NCBI GenBank assembly: GCA_014885115.2 | Contig: WKLE02004380.1 | Location: 44,699-108,698 of the forward strand | Origin: Asterionellopsis glacialis | Taxonomy: Eukaryota; Bacillariophyta; Plagiogrammaphyceae; Rhaphoneidales; Asterionellopsidaceae | Reading direction: 5' to 3' | Length of the DNA: 64,000 bases | Part shown: in pieces, positions 54,601 through 64,000 of the stretch | Layout: each line of letters begins with the position of its first letter | Position numbering within the stretch: the stretch's first letter is position 1 | Made by a program: the position numbers and the translations under genes | Notes under the pieces: generated by a model | The model's database searches: none | What the model saw: only the letters and a program-made list of their open reading frames with translations | What the model was told of the DNA's origin: nothing

Positions 54601-55110
54601 TTATTCACTTGTTATTACCTCTGAAATGACAAAGACTTACTTATTTTCTTCCGTTCATAAATTTTACAGTTAAAAGAGCTACTTGCCCATGCAGCAGCAA
54701 TAGAAGGCATGCGGGAACGGGACTTGGTAGCTGCAAGCGGCAAAAGGAACATCGAAACCAAAAAATCGACAAGTGGAGAAAGGTTTGATGGAATGCTAAG
54801 CAAATCCAATAATTGTTTAGACGACGGAGGAAATAAGCGATCAAAACGAAATAGTTCTATGCAAGCCGTGAAAAAGTCGAAACCACCGATGACAGCCGCA
54901 AATAATTTCTTAGGAATAGGTGCAGCGAAGGCTAAAGCTGCTAGAACGGCAAGGAAGGCTGCCATGGTAGGTTTTGATAGAAAGTCGAAGAAGGCAAAGC
55001 TGTCGAACTCAGGAAGTGGGATTCCATTCAATCAAGTTATTCGCTTCAGATACCAAAAGGGTTTCACACAAGCTGTTCGTACACCTGTACTAAGTAAAGA
55101 TATTCTTTGA
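51605..55110 (+). CDS. CTF18: Chromosome transmission fidelity protein 18 (alternative clamp loader large subunit)
   Basis: Four exons, 51605-51936, 52039-53791, 53911-54591 and 54670-55110, encode 1,068 residues. The acidic N-terminus begins MEEGYFDDEELINDYME. The AAA+ core follows QLWVDKHAPTIFSHLLSDE: Walker A GPPGVGKTT (about residue 420), SGDERSASVLKDRV-like NGSDERSASVLKDRV, and Walker B CLILDEIDGADAKGA. IIFICNHKYAPALRPLLPFA matches the sensor 1 region. The C-terminus ends with the Ctf8/Dcc1-binding tail KFNxGF-like RFRYQKGFTQAVRTPVLSKD, as in yeast and human CTF18. CTF18-RFC loads PCNA in support of leading-strand synthesis and sister-chromatid cohesion in the nucleus. A poly-Ser/Asn insertion lies before Walker A. 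Introns are 102, 119 and 78 bp, all GT-AG and in phase. The gene is convergent with BMT2, 60 bp away. Confidence 0.95.
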
Positions 55111-55170
55111 CCAACTAAAAGATACGAGAATGGCATTTCAATAAATTGAAATTAAATCTAATCTACATAG

Positions 55171-56214
55171 TTACATTGAAAAATATTTCGCTCTCAAGAC
55201 GACAGCGAACTGATTTCTGAATTTCTTTCCTTTACGAACAATCTTTGTCTGTGACCACTCATCCATTTTTCTTATCGGACTCGAATCTTTATCTGGTCTC
55301 CGTAGAATGTAGAAGGCAACCTTTGGAGACTCTTTCGTTTCAACAAGTTCAAAACCAACACCGGTTGACAACAATCTTTGAAACAACTCCGGTGTTATGA
55401 ATGGGGATTGATTTAGGCACAGCCGTGGCAAAGTAAAAAAACAAATGCCACCAGGTCGAAGTTGCAAGAAAATTCGGGCGAGCATTAAGCCTCGATCTTC
55501 TGGTGTCGTGACACAATTGATTACCATTGAACACACTAGAACGTCGTATCTATGTGCTGGATCTGTATGTAAAAGGGGAAATGTCAAAAAGTCTGCTTGT
55601 TGAATTCCCTCATGCATTGAGTTTAAATCAATTGCCTTGACATCCAATCTATACTTTAGATCTTCTCTTTCAGTGGAACCTCCAGTACCACTAGCCTTAC
55701 CTGTGATTACTTTTTTGGTTTCAGCGGCAGCACGTAAAAGTTCGGTATTTATGGCACCAACTTCCAAAAGTTTCAGCTTCCGTCTTGTGGCTTTCTTTTT
55801 TGCACTCTGGCTCGAATGCGAAAAGGTGTTTATCTCAATATCTTCTGTTTTAGACGAGTCTTTATTTTGCAATTCATTCTTCGTTGCATCTCGAGACCCC
55901 TGCTCTTCTCGAATTCCATAGAGCCATCCATTTCGAGCCAAGTATCCTAATACCCAACGGCTTGTGGAGTGAAATGATGTACTTAGTTGACTTGCTCGTT
56001 GATATTCCTCCCTCCCACCCATTTCAGCAATACTCTCATCGCAGTGTCGAACCTTTTCGTGATCTCCTTTTTGAAGCGCCAAGTCCCTTTCTCGCGTAAG
56101 TTTGTGGAACGTTGTTGTAACCACCCTCGCTTTCTTTCGCGACCTCATTCCTGGCGGAGGTGCCAGTGGTATTGGCTGTTTCTTCTTGCTGCGCCTTTTT
56201 TTGCTTTTCGTCAT
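55171..56214 (-). CDS. BMT2: 25S rRNA adenine N1-methyltransferase (BMT2-like)
   Basis: An intronless gene of 347 residues. The basic N-terminus (KSKKRRSKKKQPI and RSRKKARVV) looks like a nucleolar localisation signal. The catalytic region reads YQRASQLSTSFHSTSRWVL, LKLLEVGAINTELL (SAM-binding motif I), VKAIDLNSMHEGIQQADF (the IDLNS...I.Q.DF block) and YDVLVCSMVINCVTTPEDRG, followed by GGICFFTLPRLCLNQSPFIT. These blocks match yeast Bmt2, which makes m1A2142 in 25S rRNA. Human SAMTOR is related, but the basic N-terminus and the LNCVxTPExRG region favour Bmt2. It is convergent with CTF18. Confidence 0.88.
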   Translation of the reverse strand: MTKSKKRRSKKKQPIPLAPPPGMRSRKKARVVTTTFHKLTRERDLALQKGDHEKVRHCDESIAEMGGREEYQRASQLSTSFHSTSRWVLGYLARNGWLYGIREEQGSRDATKNELQNKDSSKTEDIEINTFSHSSQSAKKKATRRKLKLLEVGAINTELLRAAAETKKVITGKASGTGGSTEREDLKYRLDVKAIDLNSMHEGIQQADFLTFPLLHTDPAHRYDVLVCSMVINCVTTPEDRGLMLARIFLQLRPGGICFFTLPRLCLNQSPFITPELFQRLLSTGVGFELVETKESPKVAFYILRRPDKDSSPIRKMDEWSQTKIVRKGKKFRNQFAVVLRAKYFSM

Positions 56215-56863
56215 GTTCTTGATCTTTCTTTTCCAAGAAGAGGCATTACCTTCTCCTGGGATCCTTCGTTTATAGTACCTTCCTTGTTGGTAGCTGGATT
56301 GCTTTAAGACGTGTTGTTCTGCATATAGAAATTTTGGCCTTGTTTTCGAGTTTTGAGCTTTTCAGCTTTTTTTTGATGCATGGATGGCGTGTGTACTGTA
56401 TTTGGGTACGAATAAAAAAATACAGTAATACCATCAAAATATCGATGCTGTGTCTGACAAAATTATCGGGTACAGACAGACAGTAGGTAGAATTTGGAAC
56501 TCCTTTGGATTTGTCTTTTTTTTTTTAATGATCATCGATGATTTGCTAAAATGATTTCATAGGTCATTTTTTATTATCAAATTATCAATGCATTCCGGAT
56601 TCTGAATTTCCTTTTCAGTAGTATGATTGAAGGTTGGATCGACACCGAGCCCTCTGCGAACCTCACATCCGCACGCACAATCTTGCGCAGTACAATTCAA
56701 GAAACCCAAATAAATAATGCTGACGCCGCCGCGTAAGAAATCGGGTTGATCACTCTCGCTGACGACTACTAAACTTGACGACTGACGACAGATCCATAAC
56801 CTTTTTTTCCCCTTCTGGTCAGCGTTCGCATCCACATTTATTTTGTGTGAAAGAATTCTTAAG
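56215..56863. promoter_or_regulatory. Divergent intergenic region between BMT2 and the acyl carrier protein gene
   Basis: About 650 bp between head-to-head genes. It contains T-rich and A-rich tracts and no gene. The short minus-strand ORFs over 56557-57144 overlap the ACP gene and are shadows. Confidence 0.4.
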
Positions 56864-57187
56864 ATGTTCAAGCAAGCTATCGTTCTCGCCCTTTTTGCCG
56901 GTGCTTCCGCCTTCGCTCCTGCCAACCGAGCATTCGTTCGCCCTTCCACTGCCGTCAACGCCGGAAGCTTCGAAGATGTTAAAAAGATTATTGTTGAACA
57001 ATTGGGAGTCGATGCAAAAGAAGTCGTAGAAGAAGCTAGCTTCGTTGATGATCTTGGTGCCGATTCTCTTGATACCGTTGAATTGATCATGGCTATCGAA
57101 GAGGAATTTGACTGTGAGATTCCAGAAGAGGAGGCTGAAACCATTTCAACTGTGGGTGATGCCTGGAAATTCGTAGAAAAACTCTAA
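56864..57187 (+). CDS. Plastid acyl carrier protein
   Basis: An intronless gene of 107 residues, start AAGATGTTC. Residues 1-16 are a signal peptide ([16 protein letters not shown]), followed at the cleavage site by the ASAFAP motif (residues 14-19) and a short Ser/Thr/Arg transit peptide ([14 protein letters not shown]). This bipartite presequence sends proteins into diatom plastids through the ER. The mature ACP has the phosphopantetheine site Ser68 in DDLGADSLD, and [20 protein letters not shown] completes the four-helix protein. It carries growing acyl chains in plastid fatty acid synthesis. Codons favour C and T at third positions (TCC, GCC, GTC), unlike its neighbours and as expected of a highly expressed gene. 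An upstream in-frame ATG at 56843 would remove the signal-peptide start and is unlikely. Confidence 0.96.
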   Translation: MFKQAIVLALFAGASAFAPANRAFVRPSTAVNAGSFEDVKKIIVEQLGVDAKEVVEEASFVDDLGADSLDTVELIMAIEEEFDCEIPEEEAETISTVGDAWKFVEKL

Positions 57188-58118
57188 TTTTTATGGGTTA
57201 AGTTCTAGGAAAGTGAACGTTGTAAAACTCCATATCTTATTCGAACTTTCTGACTTTTGAATGCGTATCGTTTTCCGTTCTGATGGTTGATTATTAAACT
57301 AGTTCGTGACGTGCAGACAGTAACATGCTGCGCAAAACGAAATGACGGATCGTCTTCCTTTCTCAATATCTTCCATTGTCCTCCACATGATCACCACTCA
57401 CCACACCAGATTGTTTTTTGAAAAATCGTGTCCCGCCCTAAAAATCACCCTATTTATATTATATTATTTGAACAGGGTTATTTTTGGACGACCTCCTATA
57501 TATATACCTGGTACCAGGTACAGTGGAATCTGCGTACCTGGTACGGCGAAGCTTTTTGTACGGACTTAGCGATCCTACGAGGATTAAGGTAGTACCGGTA
57601 GGAACAGGATCTTGAAGCATTCTCATAAGGACCAACTGGATATCATACCGGACAAGCGGGATTCTTACCACTTTATTTTGACAGGCAAAATTTGGCCATC
57701 CCGAAAGAGAGTCGTCGAGTGATGACTTTTTTTCGGAGTATTTGTAGGTCTAGTCCAGGCTAGCCTCTGGAGAGGAACTACACAGTCCCAAGGTCAAAGC
57801 CAGAGCTGCCAGCATGAACAACATTTCTTCTACTGCTGTCGGGCAATGATTATTAGGTATAGAGGAACCTTTTCTCAACCCAGGTGACTGTTTGAAAATA
57901 TAGCGTTACGACAGAGTCAGACTTTAACAATCGAGATCCTTAATAGATTTCAAATTGTGCACAAGATAATGCCCTCTATGAGTAACAAAATTATTAGATA
58001 AATTACAGGTGCTTTATACTGTCTATTTATTATATCTTGTAGCGCTGCTGAAAGATGACTGCTTGGAATAAATGGAATTATGGGACTCAGCTTAGCGTGG
58101 TACAACAGGAAAGAAAAT
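57188..58118. other. Intergenic region with palindromes
   Basis: About 930 bp between the ACP gene and the CDIN1-like gene. It carries the 16-bp double palindrome TACCTGGTACCAGGTA at 57505-57520 and TACCTGGTA at 57535-57543. No gene found. Confidence 0.5.
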
Positions 58119-59210
58119 TCATGGTAGAATCTCACCGCCTTTCCCTCCACACCACTTTCTTTGACTTTTTTCAACAGGCCTCAAATCAACAGGATGTGCA
58201 TCGAGAGCTATAACACCGATTTCAGCCAACTCCTGCGCCAAGATCTCACCACAGCCGTATGAGAAGACCATGGCTCCATTCCCGTAATGTTTTACATATT
58301 TTCGAGCCGTCAACAAAATACGACCTACCGCACTTTTGTTGTCGTGGGGTATAGTTGAAGCACCGTAAAACATTTTTGCTTCAATCCATTTTATAGCTGG
58401 AATGGTTGTCCCATTGTTTGGTTTTGCGGGATCATGTTGATTCTTAGATGTAGAAATGTAAACCGGTTCTTCTAACATAAAGTCAGGAGTTCCACCACTA
58501 AGGGAACCCCCTTTTATTCTTTTTTGTTCCTCTTCAGATTTATACCGTACCTTGGACTTATTTAGAAACAAGGCAACGGCCTTTTCGAACTCACCAGCCG
58601 ATTCCCGAATATCGTTGTCAGCACCCAAACCTAATACATGTAACGGTAAACCTGGGTTGAGCAATTTCATATGGTGCCGTCTTAGGGAACACGCCTGAAT
58701 CATAGATATTCCGGCCTTTTGGCATTTTTTTCGTATCTGATTGAGACGGAAGTCGGGCTGTCGATTCAACATCCCCCGTTCTTTTCCTTCCCAACGTAAG
58801 AGAACCTTAATCATTTCCTTTTCTTGTGCCAGTGGTATATAAAAGTAAGGACTATACCAGCGAAGCACCGGTAGGGATTCACTATTTCCAGTGGAGACTT
58901 TTGAGTTGGATGGAATTATTGCAACTTTCGACGTAGCAGGTTTTAGTTTACTTGTTTTTGCTTGGTGTTGGTCTTTTTTAAGCTGTTCTGGTCTCTGTTG
59001 ATATCTAGTTCTCTTCGTTGTTATCACATGTGCACCATTTGCTTTAAAATTTGAATCTACGCTAGACCCGCGTTCACCAGCTTTTCTTTTGCCATGATAC
59101 CGTGGGTTATATTCTCGACTTTCACCAAGTTTTTGTTTCCTGTTATTTCGGTAGCTGCGCGTGGTTGTTTGTCTTCCTCTTCTATTCGGTATCTCATCTG
59201 GATCCGTCAT
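58119..59210 (-). CDS. CDIN1-like (C15orf41 family) PD-(D/E)XK nuclease
   Basis: An intronless ORF of 363 residues from the Met at 59210 (MTDPDEIPNRRGRQ). Residues 1-110 are basic and low complexity. The rest resembles human CDIN1 and the TPD family: YSPYFYIPLAQEKEMIKVLL, then the nuclease core GGTPDFMLEEPVYI with the catalytic Asp, IKWIEAKMFYGAS with the E-x-K pair, and KYVKHYGNGAMVFSYGCGEI. The tail ends EIGVIALDAHPVDL and a basic stretch. CDIN1 binds codanin-1 in animals and is a predicted nuclease whose substrate is not settled. In this diatom only the fold can be inferred. A donor-like GGTGAGATT near the stop (58130) leaves the last residues uncertain. Confidence 0.8.
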   Translation of the reverse strand: MTDPDEIPNRRGRQTTTRSYRNNRKQKLGESREYNPRYHGKRKAGERGSSVDSNFKANGAHVITTKRTRYQQRPEQLKKDQHQAKTSKLKPATSKVAIIPSNSKVSTGNSESLPVLRWYSPYFYIPLAQEKEMIKVLLRWEGKERGMLNRQPDFRLNQIRKKCQKAGISMIQACSLRRHHMKLLNPGLPLHVLGLGADNDIRESAGEFEKAVALFLNKSKVRYKSEEEQKRIKGGSLSGGTPDFMLEEPVYISTSKNQHDPAKPNNGTTIPAIKWIEAKMFYGASTIPHDNKSAVGRILLTARKYVKHYGNGAMVFSYGCGEILAQELAEIGVIALDAHPVDLRPVEKSQRKWCGGKGGEILP

Positions 59211-60440
59211 CTTATAGAACAATTTTCGAGTAGGAGAAATATACGCCGCTGTTTTGAAGGAAGCAAAAGAAAGTCAGAAAAAGCTTTTGTAATTGTAGTA
59301 TAATAGAGGACTCTCGTAAGTAGCAGCATTAATACTTCGTATCTATGTCAACTGTCACCATGGGTCATGGTGCACGGTTTCAAATTTTCAGCGCTCGATG
59401 TGTTCTTGGTTTTTGATTTTTGCTTTACTCGGCTAGTACCGCGCGACAAAAACAAAAACAAAACTGAACCTGTTTCCGACTACTGACAGACCAATTTTAG
59501 TTTTGTCATAGAGCACCAAATTTCGGCGTTACAAAAACAAAAACAAAAATGCCAGGGTTGGAAAACGTCTTGAACCAATCAGATTCCTTCACTTAAAATC
59601 TGTCTGTCTTGGTCCTTCATGTTCCTTTTGGATGCATATTATTCTTGCTAGTCCTAATGTACCTGGGTAGGACCGCTATCTGTGTGCACGGTACCTTTCG
59701 CGATTTGGATTTGATTTCGGTCGACCCACCATAACAATTGACGCAACCATTTTATACTTTGTGGGGGAAAAAATGAGAAGCAACAATCTTCCAAGCAAAG
59801 TAGCAATCCATGGCAAACAAAAGACCGAAAAGGGGGAGAGTTGGTTTATTGTCGTGTGTTTTTACAATTGTCATGAGTGACTCTTCGGCAAATTTGTGAT
59901 TTCACGTTCTTATCTCCATTCTGCATCTATGTCCATGTAAAACACCAACACGGAACACAGAAGATCCACCAACATCATCAGCTACTACTAAAAATGAAAG
60001 GTTTATTGTCATCTTCTTGTGTCATGGTCATGATTTTCATTGTGGTTGTTGTCCGTTTCCTTGTTGCCATCGTAAAATCATACAAAATACAGATAAGAGG
60101 GGTCAAAATATTCATGCCGTGCCAAAAAATAAAGCTACAAGTGTGTTTGTACATCATTTTGGCCTAATGATTAGTTTTGTTGCAACCTTGCCCAAGTACA
60201 AAACCGAGGGGTTCCTTTTATAATATTAGGCTTTTAGTTTTGAACAACAAAACTGAAATTGCAGGGGGCTTTTTTGAACAACAAAAACAAAAAAGCTGTC
60301 TGTTCTTGTTCTATTTTTGTGGCATGGTAAGGGTTGGCCTAACGATACACAAATTGATTTGGATTCTTATGTGTAGGGGTCCTCTCTCTAGAACTAGAGG
60401 ACCCTCTCTCTAGGCCTAGTCCTACCTATATATACTTGTA
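59211..60440. other. Intergenic region with A/C-rich repeats
   Basis: Contains several AACAAAAACAAAAA-type runs (around 59447-59461, 59529-59548 and 60279-60292) and an imperfect CTCTCTAGAACTAGAGG element near 60380. The ORFs at 59877-60413 overlap and look unreal. No gene was accepted. Confidence 0.45.
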
Positions 60441-61849
60441 GGAGGACATATGTGGCTCCCTTACACAGTTTGGGAAAGGGAACCCTGACACTCAGATCCC
60501 TGATGTGGGTTAGGAGTTTCATCCCCCATTCTTCTCATAAAAAGATTTCTTGGGAAACCCATTCTGCTAAAATATGCAAAAACGGGTTGTGCTGTGAGGG
60601 GCCACGTTGGGCTCAGCTCTGCTTGCTTGACAGAACTGGTCAGACAGTTGCAGTAATTACCAGGAACATTCAACAAGGTAGGCCCTATGTACCAGGAATG
60701 GGTAAGTCCCACCTGCATCTGTTTTGGGTACTCTGCATTTATTTGGACTCTATCATAGAGGACCTACCAGTTTGTAGCGTATGCATTACAGAGTCAAAGC
60801 AACATGTTGCAGTAAAATCTACCAGACAGAGAAGCTGCAAAAATCTAGAAATATATGTGCATCATTCTGCATGTCCAGCAGCAGCAAGAGCTACAACTCT
60901 CAACTCCAGCAAATGACCAATGACTCCTCACTTTCATTGAAGCAAGAGAACTGCTCTAAAGAAAGAGGTATTGAACCACAGTATAATACAAAAACAAAAA
61001 GAGAAAGTCAACAATAATCCTACTCTGAACCCAATGATGAAGGACCCACCTGATGTTGATTTACAACAAAATGATAGTCAAGTGATTAGTTCCACAGATT
61101 TGGATTTGGAGCACAATCAATTGCCCAATGCTGGGAGGTTCTCAACGTCATTCAAGAACATTCCCGGCACCCTTACCTACAAGATTTTATCTACAAGTAA
61201 AGGCCAAAGTTTCACTCAACTGGTTTACAAATTATTACAAATAAATCAGAGCAGCTTGGTCGAGTATTTGGTGCCAATGATCCAATTTGTTTCCTCATGG
61301 TGATACCTACTTCCCAAAAAGTTGTGGCCATTCATAGCCTTGCTCATTATAATGTAGCAATGGGAATTGGTGATGAAATGGAAGCAAGAGTGTTTGCTAG
61401 GATGGGAGATATTGAGGATGGACAACAACCATCCTACCTATTATGTCCTGGGAACACTCTGACAAAAATGGCAGGTGTACTGTTCCAAATGAAGGAATAT
61501 AATAGAATCAAGGAGGATTGTTGGACTGATGTAATTTCAGTAAGGGGAGATGAATTTTGTCTCTTCCCTTATGCTGGAAATGTCAATGCAGAAACTCCTC
61601 CACAAAACAGAGTCAAGTTACTTGAATTTATATTTATACCAGCCCAATGGGCAGTATACTTCTTCAAGCCTATGAACTTGTATGATGTGTACACAAGGTT
61701 AAAGAAAATTAAAAGAACAGGGAAGTGATGAAGAACAAGTAGTGTTCTGGCCATTGATTGAATGGTGCCTCCTGGGAGGATGCTGCCTTGACGTCTAAAA
61801 GCAGGTTAGCCATAGATTGGCAACAAGTATCTCCCGCTAGCTTCCCCAA

Positions 61850-62326
61850 TTGGATAAGTCAGTGCTAGTGAAAATAGTGGTGCCTTCTGCCCTCCAAATG
61901 GGATGGACAGAGAGCCCACCATATTTCTTGGCTGCAACTGAAATATGCAGGGATATAATTGACATAATCCTCCAACAAGAACTACCCTTGTCAGAACACA
62001 AATTTGAACTACATATGGAGCCCAATACAAGGAATACAAAAAGATGGTGGACTCAAATCTCTGGTACTTGTCCACAAGTGGACTTGCATAACCATTCAAC
62101 TAATGTATTTGTAGATGAGTTCTGCCTTGCAGCAGTAGAAAATGCAGAAGGAACCTGGCTAACAAAAGTTGGCCGGGCTGCCCTTCATGCCATCCACAAC
62201 ATCTTTCCTCCTCCCAAAGTGTTGAAACACCAAAATGAGCATGTTGGCCAAACCACAGTTCTGACAGGATTCCCAGATCCTAGAAGAACCTATGGGATAA
62301 AAAAAATTGACCTCCCTATTTCCTGA
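61850..62326 (+). pseudogene. Reverse transcriptase fragment of the retroelement
   Basis: An ORF of 158 residues that covers part of an RT domain. The palm-region motif VPSALQMGWTESPPYFLAAT is typical of retroelement RTs found in stramenopiles. The catalytic Asp pair is replaced by Asp-Glu (VFVDEF). It stops after GFPDPRRTYGIKK, well before the RNase H region expected. The preceding and following frames are broken. Confidence 0.7.
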
Positions 62327-62432
62327 CTCCTCAAAATGTAAACCAAAGCTAGCTCTACCTGTTCATGCCATTCAAACAACATGTAACAAATATGCTGCCA
62401 ATGCATTGATTCAATGAAAAGCTATAAGTGAC

Positions 62433-63029
62433 TTGATCATCATTGCATTCTTCTTTTTGTTGAGCATTGGGGAATATACCTTTCCCAAAGGTACCCACCA
62501 GAAATGTACCATCCAATTCCAGCTCAAAGACATCACTTTCCTCAAGACTAATCAAGTACTACCACTCACTGCTCCTCTAAGTACATTGTTGACATCATCA
62601 GGGGTGATGCAGGTGACCCTAACCATCAATCAGCAAAAGAATGGAGTTTGGGGTGCCACTGTGCACCACCAAGTGAACTCCTCCACATTTTTCTGCCTGG
62701 TCAAGGCCATTGCTAGGAGAGTCCACTTTATCCTCTGTCACTGTATAGATCTAAATACACCCATAAGCCTTATCAATGTGACACAAGCAGCAGGCACTCA
62801 CAAACACATACATGACCAAGACATCACTGCTGCAATCCAATTTGGAGCAGCTAAAGCTGGCCTCCTATTTGCCAGATACACCCTGGAGTGCATAAGCTTG
62901 CATTCTCTGCGGACTTCTGGCACCATGGCCCTCAAGTTAAACAGCGCCGATGACACCACTATCCGAAAACTGGGTCCATGGTCATCCTGTACCTTTCTAA
63001 TGTACATACATACCCAAATTTCAGCCTAG
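62433..63029 (+). pseudogene. Tyrosine recombinase domain of the retroelement
   Basis: An ORF of 198 residues, starting without a clear initiator context. The catalytic HxxR (HSLRTSG), the W of LGPW and the Tyr of YIH are present, and the N-terminal box with the first Arg may be ARRVHFILCH. It covers the catalytic half of a phage-integrase-type fold. Residues match recombinases of algal retroelements by memory (AFFFLLSIGEYT). It may still be intact as a domain, but the 5' end of the protein is missing in this frame. Confidence 0.65.
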
Positions 63030-64000
63030 TCCAAAGGATGGTCACAAAAAATGACCACATCAATCCCCTTTGTTTGTGTTGGCTAAATCTTTCTGGTGTT
63101 CCCCTCTGTCTCAGACGGTATAGGTCCTAGGCTTCCCAGTGTGGTGCGATGACACAAATACAAACACCACCCCTGTGCCCCAACAGTCCACACTGATGCC
63201 ACACAGCTTGCTTCTCTGGGGGGCAGGTTCTTCAGCTCTTTAGTAGAGAAAATATTACATACTTCCTGAATCTGCTGAAAAATGGGCCACTCTGCAACGG
63301 TGAACGGCCACAAAGTATCATACTGTACTGTAGCCAATAAACCTATTAGTAGTACCCTTTTGGCAGCAATTCCCTGTGAGTGAATAAATTGTAATATATG
63401 CTCGAAGTGGAGCTTAGATTAAAGTGCGACCAGTCGCTATACAAAGAAAAAGAAAGTAGTACTCACAGGTAGCAGAACTACAACATGAGGAAGTGTCAAC
63501 AAAAGTTAATTAAATTTATTCCATCCCACTGGCAGGAAAAATTCAAACTAAACCACGTGCACAAAACCGCGCTGACAAAGTACCAACAAAGCTGGCTATC
63601 TCCGATAGACCCCACGTACCAGGTACCCGGAATAGAAATGATGGGTAGCATATCGGGGGGAGTGTACAAGCTCTGACTAGCGCAGACTCTGACCCCCCCC
63701 CTCTTGGCTCTTGACAGGTCTTGGATGGATCATGCGCACATTTTTGCGGAAAGTTGCTGTCCTCTACTGTGGTAACAATGACACTCACTTTACCGCTGGC
63801 CGCCGGCTCATTCTTTCCTAAGACAACAATTTTCTTTGCGTTCCTAAGATAACAATCTTCGTAAGACAATAAGTCACTAGTGGGATGTATTTAGTGTGAC
63901 TTTTTATATATGTAATTATTTGATTGTTGATTATCATTGATCTGGAACATTCCCATAGTGTTGCTACGTGATGTGATGTTCTATCTCGCCCAACACTCTT
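63030..64000. other. Distal region without a supported gene
   Basis: No gene seen. Contains one TACCAGGTA at 63617-63625. The minus-strand ORFs at 63083-63337 and 63543-63869 and the plus-strand ORF at 63485-63676 have no signature. The last 100 bp are AT-rich. Confidence 0.4.

Larger units (their letters stand above)
60452..63029 (+). mobile_element. Remnant of a reverse-transcriptase/tyrosine-recombinase retroelement (DIRS-like)
   Basis: Four or five plus-strand ORFs in different frames lie in element order. ORFs at 60452-60916, 60971-61303 and 61297-61728 have no domain I recognise, and the last (EMEARVFARMGDIEDGQQPS) may be the upstream part of the element. At 61850-62326 the ORF contains a reverse-transcriptase block: IVVPSALQMGWTESPPYF, AATEICRDI and, in place of the usual catalytic F-V-D-D, NVFVDEFCLA. 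At 62433-63029 the ORF is a tyrosine recombinase: AFFFLLSIGEYTFPKG, the HxxR of LHSLRTSGTMALKLNSADDT and the late LGPWSSCTFLMYIH with the catalytic Tyr. Frame changes and the altered RT motif make it non-autonomous. No terminal repeats are visible. Confidence 0.7.

Noticed and set aside
55171..56214. SAMTOR-type SAM sensor instead of BMT2
   Set aside because: The basic N-terminus and the rRNA-methyltransferase-like blocks fit Bmt2 better, although the two families are related.
59877..60413. Overlapping hydrophobic ORFs in three frames
   Set aside because: No conserved features; made of A- and T-rich sequence; mutually overlapping.
1..64000. tRNA, rRNA and CRISPR arrays
   Set aside because: I looked for T-loop and box patterns and for regularly spaced repeats and found none; the only repeats are the palindromes, the 138-bp coding repeat and the 21-bp pair.

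Overview
This window is nuclear DNA from a photosynthetic eukaryote, most likely a diatom. The genes are compact and either intronless or split by short GT-AG introns, mostly about 50 to 235 bp. Start contexts are eukaryotic, with one perfect GCCACCATGG, and there are no operons. An acyl carrier protein carries the ASAFAP plastid-import motif typical of diatoms and other algae with red secondary plastids. I cannot name the species. A 34-base run of N (7189-7222) interrupts one gene.

Layout. Bases 1-32,200 are gene-dense: a truncated M23-type metallopeptidase; a fumarylacetoacetase/maleylacetoacetate isomerase fusion; condensin II subunit H2; RNase P/MRP protein Pop1; a FAM173-like mitochondrial methyltransferase; the GPI transamidase subunit PIG-T; an inositol polyphosphate multikinase; an unknown Ser/Arg-rich protein; condensin II subunit D3; a plastid sirohydrochlorin ferrochelatase-like protein; an unknown four-pass membrane protein; a CHORD protein; a 1,407-residue fusion of a cysteine-desulfurase-like domain to a TtcA-like tRNA thiolase; and a tail-anchored repeat protein. 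Bases 32,200-42,300 are a gene-poor, transposon-rich island holding a decayed serine-rich ORF, one plausible secreted protein, an unrecognised decayed element and a broken non-LTR retrotransposon. Bases 42,390-59,210 are gene-dense again: ankyrin protein, exosome subunit RRP41, ENT-family nucleoside transporter, SKA1, clamp-loader subunit CTF18, rRNA methyltransferase BMT2, plastid acyl carrier protein and a CDIN1-like nuclease. Bases 60,440-63,030 hold remains of a retroelement with a reverse-transcriptase-like ORF followed by a tyrosine-recombinase-like ORF.

Themes. Four genes serve chromosome structure and segregation: the condensin II subunits H2 and D3, SKA1 and CTF18. Three serve RNA maturation: Pop1, RRP41 and BMT2. 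The fusion protein adds tRNA thiolation. The two enzyme fusions each join consecutive or partner activities. Intergenic DNA carries a dispersed palindromic motif, TACCAGGTA/TACCTGGTA, often as the 16-bp double palindrome, and a second one, CTCTAGAG. I found neither in its exact form in the coding exons I read.

Intron boundaries were set by eye from GT-AG signals, frame and family alignment from memory. No search was run.
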